Both the position numbers and the translations under genes were made by a program. The notes beneath the pieces are model-generated. The model did no database searches. It was not told the DNA's origin and saw only the letters and a list, made by a program, of their open reading frames with translations. Shown one piece after another: positions 1 to 8,045 of a stretch of DNA of 64,000 nt. This DNA is from CALEMW01 sp035447065 (GTDB lineage Bacteria; Krumholzibacteriota; Krumholzibacteriia; LZORAL124-64-63). The stretch's first letter is position 1; every line of letters starts with the position of its first letter. The stretch covers positions 44,429 through 108,428 of the forward strand of contig DAOTGJ010000008.1 of the NCBI GenBank assembly GCA_035447065.1. The letters are read 5' to 3'.

Positions 1-1484
1 GAGCTTCCGCGCCGCGGGGTCCACCCAGAGCAGGTCCCGCAGGCCGTCGCCTTCCAGGTCCGTCAGGCAGAGGTCGCCGTCGCCGTCGGGCAGGTCGGCG
101 AGCAGACGGGGGTAGCCGGAGTCGCCGAACCACTCGGCGTGGAAGAGCTCGCGGTAGCCGTCCGGGNNNNNNNNNNNNNNNNNNNNNNNNNNNNNNNNNN
201 NNNNNNNNNNNNNNNNNNNNNNNNNNNNNNNNNNNNNNNNNNNNNNNNNNNNNNNNNNNNNNNNNNGTAGCCGGAGTCGCCGAACCACTCGGCGTGGAAG
301 AGCTCGCGGTAGCCGTCCGGGGTCAGGGTGCGGTCCAGGTAGGCCAGGCGGCCGTCGTAGGGCTGGAGGGCCACCGGGCCGGAGAGGTCGGCCAGGGCCG
401 TGTTCCGGATCGTCTCGGAGGTCCAGTCGCCGTCGGGGTCGGCGTCCACCGGACGGAGCACCACGACCTGATCGCCGCCGCTCCAGTGGCAGAGGATGCC
501 CAGCCCGTCCGCGTCGTAGAACGGGTGATCCTGGGTCAGGAAGATCCCCAGGCCCGGATCGCCCCAATCGCGGCCGGCGTTGGCTGAGCGGGGAAGGACC
601 ATGCCGTCCAGGGTGAACAAGCCGTCCTCCACGCGCGCGCCGGCGGTGACCAGGAGCTCGGCGGTGCCGGGCTTGGCCACGATGCTCGGGCCACGGGAAT
701 AGGACATGCGCTCGCCCGACGCGAGCTCCCGGTAGACCCCGTCCCAGCGCGACGATGCGCCGCGCTGATCCGCGCCGCGGTAGCGGATGCTCAGCGGATC
801 GCCCATGGCGCCGCTCTCCTCCCAGACCACGTGGACCCAATCGCCGGCGGCCGTGGTCACGTCCGGGGAGCGGACCGAGCCGGCCGCGGGAGGCGGCGCC
901 AGCTGGTAGGGCGTCTCCATGCTGGCGGCCTGGTCCGTGGACCGGGCGAACCACAGGCCGCGCGCGCCGGGGGCGCCGCGCTCGTAGGCCACCGAGAGGT
1001 ACCAGTCCGCGTGCAGGGAGGCGTCGGTGGCCAGGGCGATGGCGCCGAAGGTGTCGCTGAAGGCCGCGTCCACGCCGGTGATGTCCCAGGACGGGGTCGC
1101 TGCGGCGGGATCCAGCACCGCCACCTGCACGGCGTCGAAGGTGATCACGTTGCCCGCCGTCTGGAAGGTCTGGCGGTAGGCCACCAGGATGCGGTCGGCG
1201 CCCTGGGACACGTAGACGGCGTCGTAGCCGGCCAGATGCTCCACCGGATCGTTCGGATCCCCATGCGAGACCCAGGTGGTCCAGTGGGAGCCGCCGTCGC
1301 TGCTGCGGCGGATGGTGATCACGCCGTCGCCGTGAAGCAGGGCGAAGAGCTCGCCGTCCGGGGCGTTGATCAGGGCGAAGGCGACGCCGGTCTCGTCCAC
1401 CTGGACGGGATCGCCCTCCCACTGGGCCACGGCCGGAACCGTCGTGAGGATGAGGAGCAGGATGCAGAGCAGTCGACGGATCAT
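1..1484 (-). CDS. Secreted BNR-repeat (sialidase-like fold) protein, 3' end off the window
   Basis: Reads leftward from ATG at 1484 and runs off the left edge. Residues 1-20 are a clear signal peptide ending AVA. Asp-box (BNR) signatures follow, the best being SSDGGSHW near residue 62, with a weaker SANAGRDW near 300, so the fold is probably a beta-propeller of the sialidase superfamily. No sialidase catalytic arginine triad was recognised, so enzymatic activity is not claimed. The 100-N block at 167-266 shifts the apparent frame. If it and one copy of the flanking 55-bp repeat are removed, the protein continues in frame as SGYPRLLADLPDGDGDLCLT and then an FG-GAP/VCBS-like segment (DLEGDGLRDLLWVD) to base 1. 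The gene is therefore intact as far as seen, and the C-terminus lies outside the window. Confidence 0.75.
112..321. other. Scaffold gap: 100 N between two identical 55-bp copies
   Basis: Bases 112-166 and 267-321 are identical over 55 bp and abut the N run (167-266) exactly. This is what a de Bruijn assembler leaves when two contigs that share a k-mer of 55 are joined by a fixed-size gap. Removing the Ns and one copy restores the reading frame of the surrounding gene. Confidence 0.9.
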
Positions 1485-1582
1485 GGGGGTCTCCCGGATG
1501 GAACGCGAAGGGCGGGGAACGGCGTGCTCCCCCTCTCGAATCCATCACGCGATGTCGGGCGGGAGATCCGGGCGGACTTTTT

Positions 1583-3892
1583 TCACCGATTCCGGGAGCG
1601 GGCGGCCGCCAGCTCCTCCAGGTGCCCCTGGGTGGTGCGGACGCGCCAGTGGTCCGGGCCGAAGGCGGCGCGCAGGCCCTCCAGGCTGCCGCGCAGCACC
1701 GGCTCCGCCTCATCCAGCCGGTCCAGACGGGCCAGGGAGTGCCCCAGGGCCGCGGCGGCGATGTGGCGGCGGGGGTGGTCGGCGCCCAGGGCGGCCTCGG
1801 CCACGGCCACCGCGCGCCGATGGTGAGGGAGGGCCTCCTGGTAGCGTCCCAGGTCGCCCAGCTGCAGGGCCAGGTTGTGCTCCGCGGCGATGACGTAGGG
1901 GCTGTCCGGCCCGTGCACGCGGGTGCGCACGTCCAGGGACAGGCGCGCCATGGCCAGGCCGTCCTCGTGGCGGCCCAGGGCGCGGTAGACCGCGGCCAGG
2001 TTGTTCACGGCGATGAGGGTGGACGGGTGATCCGTGCCCAGGGTCCGTTCCCGTTCCTGGAACACGCGCTCGGCCAGGGGCAGCGCCTCCTCGGCGCGCT
2101 CGAGCTGGAGCAGCACCACGGCCAGGTTCATGCGCGTGGCCAGGATGCTCTCGGGGTCCGTGTCCGGCAGCGCCTCCGAGAGCTCCAGGGCGTCGCGGTA
2201 GGCCGCGGCCGCGGCCTCCAGTTCGCCGCGGGCCTCCGCCACGGTGCCGCGCACGTGCAGGGCCTCGGCGCGGGCGGGGGCGCGGGGCGCCAGGGCGGCG
2301 ATCTCCGCCTCCAGCTCCGCCACCAGGGCGTCCGCCTCCGCCAGGCGGCCGTCGGCCACCTCGAACTGGAGCAGGTTGCGCAGGGCGGTCACACGTCCAA
2401 GATCATCGGCGATGCCGCGGGTCAGGGCATAGGCGCGGCGGTGGTGGCCGCCCGCCTCCTCGTACAGGCCCAGGCCTTCGTAGGTGGTGCCCAGGGTGGC
2501 GTGCACGCGGGCGGCGGCGTCGGGCTGGTCGGCGAGCAGGGAATCCACGCGGGACGACGCGCGGCCCAGCACCTGGGCCACCTTCACGTCGCCGCCCTCG
2601 GCCCAGGGATCCGGAGCCTCCAGCATGTCGGTGAGGAAGGCGCTCACGGCGGCGGCGCGCGCGGCCTCGCGGTCCGCCGCCCGGCGCGCCCGATCGGCGG
2701 CCACCCAGCCGCGCACGGACACGCCCAGCCCCAGCACCAGCGCCAGCGCCGCGATCGCCAGGCCGGCCGTGAGCCCGCGGTTCCGCGCCGCGAAGGAGCG
2801 CACCTGGTAGGCCGTGGACGGCGGCCGCGCCGCGATGGGCTCCGCGGCGAGGAAGCGTTCCAGGTCGTCGGCCAGCAGCGCGGCCGATCCGTAGCGCCGC
2901 GCGGCGTCCTTCTCCAGGCACTTCCCCACGATCACGCCCAGCGCCGCCGGCACGCCCGGCGCGCGGTCCGTCAGCGACGGCGCCGGCACGGTCTCCAGCA
3001 CCCGCACCGCCTCGGCCAGGTTGCGCTCGTCCACCGGCTGGGGCGGAGCGCCGGCCAGCACCTCGTACATGAGCACGCCCAGGGCGTACACGTCGGTGCG
3101 GGCGTCCACGGCGTCGTGGTCGCCGCGGAGCTGCTCGGGGCTCATGGAGACCAGGGTGCCCAGCATCTGCCCGGCCTCGGACTGGAGGGTGGCGTGCACG
3201 TCGGCGTCGGTGATGCGCGCCACGCCGAAGTCCAGCACCTTGGGCCGACCGTCGGGCCCCACCAGGATGTTGGCCGGCTTCAGGTCGCGGTGCACCACGT
3301 GGTGGCGGTGGGCGTGATCCACGGCGCGGGCGATGCGCGCGAAGAGCCGCGCCGCACCCGCGGCGTCCAGCCCCAGCCGCCGCGCGTGGTGGGTCACCGG
3401 CTCGCCGTCCACCAGCTCCATGGCGATGTACGGCTGCGGCCCCAGCCCCAGATCCGCGGTGCCGGCCTCGTACACCGTGGCGATGTCGGGATGGTCCAGC
3501 CGCGCCAGCGCCTGCGACTCGCGCCGGAAGCGCTGCAGCGCCTCCCGCGAGGGCATGCCGCTGCGGATCACCTTCAGCGCCACCGCGCGGTCCGGCGCCT
3601 TCTGCCGCGCCGCGAAGACCACGCCCATCCCGCCGCTGGCGATGACGCCCGTGACCCGGTAGTTGCCGAACTCGCGCCCCACCCACGCCGACTCGTCGAT
3701 GGCCGCCGCGGGCGGCGGCCGGTCCAGCACGCCGCCGCCGTCGCGGTCGGCGTCCAGCAGGCCGCGCAGCTCGCGCGCCAGCTCCGGGTCATCGGCGCAG
3801 CGCGCGGCCACGAAGGCTGCGCGCGCGGCCTCGTCCAGATCCACGCACTCCAGGAAGAGCTCGCGGGCGCGGCGGAAGCGGTCGCCGCTCAT
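1583..3892 (-). CDS. Membrane-anchored Ser/Thr protein kinase with TPR tail
   Basis: A 769-residue Hanks-type kinase. The kinase domain spans about residues 78-345: glycine-rich loop IASGGMG (84-90), catalytic Lys107 in VALKV, catalytic loop HRDLKPAN with Asp203, and DFG with Asp221. A hydrophobic segment near residues 375-395 is a single membrane span, so the kinase faces the cytoplasm and the TPR array (about 430-765, several tetratricopeptide units with LGxDHP-type turns) would be outside. The N-terminal 70 residues resemble the helical leader of planctomycete-style kinases. ATG at 3892 overlaps the TGA of the upstream sigma-factor gene (ATGA), so the two are translationally coupled, which suggests that the kinase acts with that sigma factor. 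The substrate is unknown. Confidence 0.9.
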   Translation of the reverse strand: MSGDRFRRARELFLECVDLDEAARAAFVAARCADDPELARELRGLLDADRDGGGVLDRPPPAAAIDESAWVGREFGNYRVTGVIASGGMGVVFAARQKAPDRAVALKVIRSGMPSREALQRFRRESQALARLDHPDIATVYEAGTADLGLGPQPYIAMELVDGEPVTHHARRLGLDAAGAARLFARIARAVDHAHRHHVVHRDLKPANILVGPDGRPKVLDFGVARITDADVHATLQSEAGQMLGTLVSMSPEQLRGDHDAVDARTDVYALGVLMYEVLAGAPPQPVDERNLAEAVRVLETVPAPSLTDRAPGVPAALGVIVGKCLEKDAARRYGSAALLADDLERFLAAEPIAARPPSTAYQVRSFAARNRGLTAGLAIAALALVLGLGVSVRGWVAADRARRAADREAARAAAVSAFLTDMLEAPDPWAEGGDVKVAQVLGRASSRVDSLLADQPDAAARVHATLGTTYEGLGLYEEAGGHHRRAYALTRGIADDLGRVTALRNLLQFEVADGRLAEADALVAELEAEIAALAPRAPARAEALHVRGTVAEARGELEAAAAAYRDALELSEALPDTDPESILATRMNLAVVLLQLERAEEALPLAERVFQERERTLGTDHPSTLIAVNNLAAVYRALGRHEDGLAMARLSLDVRTRVHGPDSPYVIAAEHNLALQLGDLGRYQEALPHHRRAVAVAEAALGADHPRRHIAAAALGHSLARLDRLDEAEPVLRGSLEGLRAAFGPDHWRVRTTQGHLEELAAARSRNR

Positions 3893-4422
3893 GAGCGCCC
3901 CCCCTCCAGCTCCTTGTGCAGCCACGCCCGCACGAAGGCCCAGCGCCGGCGCACCGTGCGCTCGTTCACCTCCAGCACCGCGGCCACCTCCTGGTCCGTG
4001 AGCCCGCCGAAGAACTTGAGCTCCACCAGCTCGCGGTCTTCGGGCGCACGTTCGTCGAGCCTGTCCAGAGCCCGGTCCAGATCCAGCAGGTCCACGTCGG
4101 GGTCCTGGCCCGGAAGCGTGTCCGAAAGGGTCACGCGCACCAGGTCGCCGCCGCGCTTGAGGCGGTCGCGGCCGCGGGCGTGGTCCACCAGGATGCGGCG
4201 GATCTGGCGGCTGGCCACGCGCAGGAAGTGGAGGCGGTCGGCCCAGGCGTCGTTCCGCTGGGCGGCCAGCTTCAGGTACACCTCGTGGACCAGGGCGGTG
4301 GGCTGGAGCGTGTGGCCGCCGCGCTCGGAGCGCAGGGCGTGGGCGGCCAGGGCGCGCAGCTCGGCGTAGGCGCGCTCCAGGGCGAGGTCGGTGGAGGGAG
4401 TGGCGTCGTCGTCGCGGGTCAC
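3889..4422 (-). CDS. ECF-type RNA polymerase sigma factor (planctomycete-like group)
   Basis: A 177-residue sigma-70-family protein. Region 2 is visible around residues 18-90 (YAELRALAAHALRSERGG, VHEVYLKLA, FLRVASRQIRRILVDHAR). Region 4 with its helix-turn-helix is at about 125-170 (LVELKFFGGLTDQEVAAVLEVNERTVRRRW). The pattern fits the group often encoded beside Ser/Thr kinases in planctomycetes and relatives. GTG at 4422 has a GGAG six bases upstream. There is no anti-sigma gene; instead it overlaps the kinase gene by four bases, so phosphorylation may replace anti-sigma control (inference). A TATCAT near 4466 on this strand is a possible -10. Confidence 0.9.
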   Translation of the reverse strand: MTRDDDATPSTDLALERAYAELRALAAHALRSERGGHTLQPTALVHEVYLKLAAQRNDAWADRLHFLRVASRQIRRILVDHARGRDRLKRGGDLVRVTLSDTLPGQDPDVDLLDLDRALDRLDERAPEDRELVELKFFGGLTDQEVAAVLEVNERTVRRRWAFVRAWLHKELEGGRS

Positions 4423-4489
4423 GGCGGCTCCGGGGCTGGCGATTCGGGAGCGTGATCATCCTCGATGATACCACACCCCGCCCGCGCCG

Positions 4490-5083
4490 TCAGCGCGCCG
4501 CCCGCCGCCTCCCCCGCGCCTCCGCCCGCGCCATGAGCAGCATCAGCCCGCCCGTGCAGGCGATGGCCCGCACCGCGTACACCACGGCCAGCGTCCCCTT
4601 GCTGGACAGCAGGGCCAGCACCGGCGACAGCAGGAGCGCCGCCCACACCGCGAACGACTCGCTGTTCTCGTCCGACGTCCACAGCCGGTGCACCACCGGC
4701 GCGTAGGAGATCACCAGGATGAGCTGGATGAGCAGGTTGGCCGAGGCGTGGCGCCGCGTCAGCGCCCAGAAGACCAGGATGGCGAGCACCGCCCCGAGGC
4801 AGAGAAGGTCGAAGCGCGTGAACCGCGTGCTGCGGTCGCCCCAGACCAGGATCGCCGCGGCCACGTAGGCGCAGAGGATCAGGTCCGAGGAGTTGAGGAT
4901 GTTGTCGGTCAGGGAGTAGTCCCCGTCCAGGAGGTAGGTGCCCAGGCTGCCCGCCACCGCCACGGTGAAGAACACCCACATGGCCAGGGCCGGCCGGATG
5001 GCGCCCCGCCGCAGAAGCACCGTGGTGCGCACGGCGATGAAGAGGTTGATGGCGAGCACGGACACGATGGAGAAGGTGCGCAC
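4490..5083 (-). CDS. Polytopic membrane protein of unknown function
   Basis: 197 residues with about six hydrophobic segments (roughly 5-22, 32-52, 70-85, 96-113, 118-133, 145-190). The family is not recognised. Charged loops are short, and the tail ARAEARGRRRAAR is strongly basic, suggesting a cytoplasmic C-terminus. GTG start at 5083 with GGAGG five bases upstream. It lies 67 bp upstream of the ECF sigma gene on the same strand, so it could share a transcript with it, and is divergent from the SulP transporter gene. No catalytic motif is visible. Confidence 0.6.
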   Translation of the reverse strand: MRTFSIVSVLAINLFIAVRTTVLLRRGAIRPALAMWVFFTVAVAGSLGTYLLDGDYSLTDNILNSSDLILCAYVAAAILVWGDRSTRFTRFDLLCLGAVLAILVFWALTRRHASANLLIQLILVISYAPVVHRLWTSDENSESFAVWAALLLSPVLALLSSKGTLAVVYAVRAIACTGGLMLLMARAEARGRRRAAR

Positions 5084-5317
5084 GACGGCCTCCGATCCGG
5101 GAGAGCGACGACACGGGACGCCGGAAATCTAGGCGGCGGATCCCGCGCCGCCAAGGTCCGCCGCCGGGTTGCCGAAAACCGGCCGACGGCCTATCCTTGC
5201 GCGGCCGTCCCCACCGGGACCTCCTCCCGGCCCCGACGGCGGCCGACGTTCCGCGCCCGCCGCGGAGAAAGCAGGGTCGCCACGGATTCCTCCCGCCTGG
5301 AGCCCAAGCTCCTCACC

Positions 5318-6946
5318 GTGCTGCGCGAGGGCTACCCGCGCGCCCAGCTCCTGCAGGACCTGTCCGCCGGCGTCATCGTGGGCGTGGTGGCGCTGCCGCT
5401 GGCCATCGCCTTCGCCGTGGCGTCGGGCGTGGCGCCGGCGCAGGGCCTGGCCACCGCCGTGGTGGCCGGCTTCCTCATCTCCCTGCTGGGCGGCAGCCGC
5501 GTGCAGATCGGCGGGCCCACGGGCGCCTTCGTGGTGCTGGTGGCGGAGATCGTGCACCGCCACGGCTACGCCGGCCTGCAGACGGCCACGGTCATGGCGG
5601 GGCTCCTGCTCATCGTCATGGGCCTGGTGCGCCTGGGCGGCGTGATCCGCTTCATCCCCTATCCGCTGACCATCGGCTTCACCGGCGGCATCGCGCTGAT
5701 CATCGCGGCCACGCAGGTGCGGGACCTGCTGGGCCTGACCATGGCCGACGTGCCCGCCGGCTTCCTGCCGCGCCTGGCGGCCTACGCCCACGCGCTGCCC
5801 ACCTGGAATCCCTGGGCGGCGGGCATCGGGCTGGGCACGGCGCTGCTGGTGTGGGGCTGGCCGCGGCTGAAGGTGAAGGTGCCGGGCTCGCTGGTGGCCA
5901 TCGTGGCGGCCACGGCGGCCGTCACGGCGTTCGGGCTGCCGGTGGAGACCATCGGCGGTCGCTTCGGCGACGTGCCTTCGTCGCTGCCCGCGCCGCGGCT
6001 GCCGGATCTGTCCTGGGGCCACGTGCGGGAGCTGTTCCCGTCGGCCCTGGCCATCGCCATGCTGGCGGGCATCGAGTCGCTGCTGTCCGCGGTGGTGGCC
6101 GACGGCATGACCGGCCGCCGCCACCGCAGCGACATGGAGATCGTGGCCCAGGGCGTGGCCAACGTGGCGGCGCCCCTGTTCGGCGGCATCCCGGCCACGG
6201 GCGCCATCGCGCGCACCGCCACCAACGTGCGCAGCGGCGGCCGCACCCCGGTGGCGGGCATGATCCACGCCGCCACGCTGCTGGTGCTGATGATGGTCTG
6301 CGGCCGCTGGGCCAAGCTCATCCCCATGGCCGCCCTGGCCGGCATCCTGCTGGTGGTGGCCGGCAACATGAGCGAGTGGCGCTACTTCCTGAAGATGCTG
6401 CGCGGCCCCCGCAGCGACGTGCTGGTCATGGCCAACGCCTTCCTGCTCACGGTGCTGGTGGACCTCACGGTGGCCATCCAGGTGGGCGTGGTGCTCAGCG
6501 CCCTGCTGTTCATGAAGCGCATGGCCGACGTCACCCGCACCGGCTACGTGCCCGCCCTGCGCGACGACGAGGAGACCGACGACCCCGACGCCCTCGCCCT
6601 GCGCCACGTGCCCCACGACGTGGCCGTGTTCGAGGTGGACGGACCCTTCTTCTTCGGCGCCGCCGACAAGTTCAAGACCGCCGTCAACCGCATCGACCGT
6701 CCGCCGCGGGTGCTGATCCTGCGCCTGCGCCACGTGCCCGCCATCGACGCCACCGCGCTGCACGCCCTGGAGGACATGTGCGAACGTTCGGCGCGGTCCG
6801 GCACGCGGGTGATCCTCTCCGGCGTGCAGCCCGGGCCGCTGGCCACGCTGAAGCGCTCGGGCATCGCGGCGCTGGTGGGCGAGGGGAACATCGTGCGCGA
6901 CATCGACGCGGCGCTGGCGCTGGCGGGATCCGAGGATCCATCATGA
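5318..6946 (+). CDS. SulP-family anion transporter with STAS domain
   Basis: About 542 residues, usual for bacterial SulP permeases. The membrane domain (about 10-410) holds the family signature GGSRVQIGGPTGAFVVLV in the first 75 residues and repeated hydrophobic spans. A cytoplasmic STAS domain follows (about 445-540: DVAVFEVDGPFFFGAADKF, and IDATALHALEDM in place of the regulatory serine loop). Likely substrates are sulfate, bicarbonate or other small anions; the sequence does not decide which. The start is uncertain: GTG at 5318 is the first conventional in-frame start after the divergent gene, but it lacks a near Shine-Dalgarno. A good GGAGAAAG lies at 5263 with only GTC or ACG codons behind it. 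CTG at 5297 is another option. Confidence 0.9.
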   Translation: MLREGYPRAQLLQDLSAGVIVGVVALPLAIAFAVASGVAPAQGLATAVVAGFLISLLGGSRVQIGGPTGAFVVLVAEIVHRHGYAGLQTATVMAGLLLIVMGLVRLGGVIRFIPYPLTIGFTGGIALIIAATQVRDLLGLTMADVPAGFLPRLAAYAHALPTWNPWAAGIGLGTALLVWGWPRLKVKVPGSLVAIVAATAAVTAFGLPVETIGGRFGDVPSSLPAPRLPDLSWGHVRELFPSALAIAMLAGIESLLSAVVADGMTGRRHRSDMEIVAQGVANVAAPLFGGIPATGAIARTATNVRSGGRTPVAGMIHAATLLVLMMVCGRWAKLIPMAALAGILLVVAGNMSEWRYFLKMLRGPRSDVLVMANAFLLTVLVDLTVAIQVGVVLSALLFMKRMADVTRTGYVPALRDDEETDDPDALALRHVPHDVAVFEVDGPFFFGAADKFKTAVNRIDRPPRVLILRLRHVPAIDATALHALEDMCERSARSGTRVILSGVQPGPLATLKRSGIAALVGEGNIVRDIDAALALAGSEDPS

Positions 6947-6971
6947 CGACGCGACGGTTTCCGTCCTCACG

Positions 6972-7002
6972 GGGACACGTGTCCCGCGCGCCGAAGCGCG
7001 GG
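6972..7002 (+). terminator. Palindrome and GC hairpin after the SulP gene
   Basis: A perfect 14-bp palindrome GGGACACGTGTCCC (6972-6985) overlaps a hairpin with 7-bp arms CCCGCGC/GCGCGGG around GCCGAA (6983-7002), followed by CCTTCCTG. It probably ends the SulP transcript. The two structures exclude each other. There is no true T-run. Confidence 0.45.
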
Positions 7003-7043
7003 CCTTCCTGACGATCCGGCAAATCCGCCCGAGGGAGGCTCCC

Positions 7044-7445
7044 ATGAGGATCCTGATCCTGGCCGCATTCCTGACCACCATCGCCATGAGCCCCGCCGCC
7101 CTCGCCCACCACCCGGCCGCCGACATCGTGGACGAGGAGATCTACGCCATGATCGACGCCATGGTGGCCGACACGCCCCACGCCGACCTGGTCTTCGACG
7201 ACATGGGCGGCACCACCACCATCGAGATCACCGGCCGCATCACCGACCTGCAGCAGATGATCGACGCCGACCTGCTGAGCTACCTGGCTCTGCTCGACGG
7301 CGACGTGTCCCTGACCATCACGTTCACGAGTCCGCGCGCGCTGGTCCTGGTCATCGAGCAGGTGGAGGACCCCGCCGCTGCCGACAAGGCCGCGCCCACG
7401 GGCGACCGCGTCGATTTCGGGGAGCTCAAGCTGCTGTTCCGCTAG
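7044..7445 (+). CDS. Small secreted protein with short KLLFR C-terminal motif
   Basis: 133 residues. Signal peptide about 1-21 (ending ALA-HH), then an acidic domain with no recognised family, and the exact C-terminus DFGELKLLFR. That ending resembles those of other small secreted proteins in this window (13169-13618 and 57817-58557), although the bodies are unrelated. GAGGGAGG lies six bases before the ATG. It stands alone between the SulP gene and the anchor/protease pair. Function unknown; the tail is discussed in the findings. Confidence 0.7.
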   Translation: MRILILAAFLTTIAMSPAALAHHPAADIVDEEIYAMIDAMVADTPHADLVFDDMGGTTTIEITGRITDLQQMIDADLLSYLALLDGDVSLTITFTSPRALVLVIEQVEDPAAADKAAPTGDRVDFGELKLLFR

Positions 7446-7619
7446 CCGGTCGGCACCGTTCCGGGACGGGCCGCTTCCGCTGTCCACATGCCGCGCGGCG
7501 TTGAACACGCCGCCTCATAATGCGGCCCGTCCCACCCGTTCCTATGTTGCCTCCGCCGGACCACCGCCGCCGGCCGATTCCGCATCCCCCCGCCACAACC
7601 GAATGCGAAAGGAGCCGCC

Positions 7620-8045
7620 ATGCCCCTCCGGCGCATCCTCCCGTGGACCGCGACCGTCGCCCTCTGTGTGGCCGCGATCGCGCTCCTGGTGACCCGTTTC
7701 GATCGTACGCCCACGCCCGACGCCACTCCCGCCTCCGCCCTGCGCGCGAGCCTGGACCCCGAGACCGGCGAGCTGCGCGTGGGCGCGGAAGCCCTGGCCG
7801 ACGCCGCCAAGGCCGACGCCGAGCTGGACGCCATGCTCAGCAAGAGCACCGAGGGCCTCACGCCCGTGCACCATCCCGACGGCCGCGTGAGCGTGCGCCT
7901 GGACGGCCGTTTCATGAGCGCCAGCGTGGCGCGCGTGGGCGACGACGGCGCGGTGGAGACCCTCTGCACCGAGAGCGCCGCGGAGGCGCGCGCCTTCCTC
8001 CAGGGCGCCCCCGAGCGCGACGCCCAGGGCCGGGAGGTGCGGTGA
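7620..8045 (+). CDS. Small signal-anchored protein coupled to the metalloprotease
   Basis: 141 residues with a single N-terminal membrane segment (about 8-25) followed by a hydrophilic outer-facing domain. The region DGRVSVRLDGRFMSASVARVGDDGAVETLC near the C-terminal half looks like a short beta-sandwich or beta-hairpin unit often placed beside secreted metalloproteases in related genomes. That association is inference, and I do not recognise a named family. AAGGAG lies before ATG 7620. Its TGA overlaps the ATG of the protease gene by one base, so the two are co-translated and may work together, for example as inhibitor, chaperone or anchor. Confidence 0.7.
   Translation: MPLRRILPWTATVALCVAAIALLVTRFDRTPTPDATPASALRASLDPETGELRVGAEALADAAKADAELDAMLSKSTEGLTPVHHPDGRVSVRLDGRFMSASVARVGDDGAVETLCTESAAEARAFLQGAPERDAQGREVR

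Noticed and set aside
112..321. 55-bp direct repeat as a possible attachment site or transposon scar
   Set aside because: Both copies touch a 100-N block exactly, and the same layout with a different sequence occurs at 39161-39370, so it is an assembly artefact.
1622..4369. Long open frame of more than 900 codons on the plus strand opposite the kinase
   Set aside because: It is the antisense of the kinase and sigma factor genes. GC-rich codon bias produces such frames throughout this window; no start signal or protein motif supports it.
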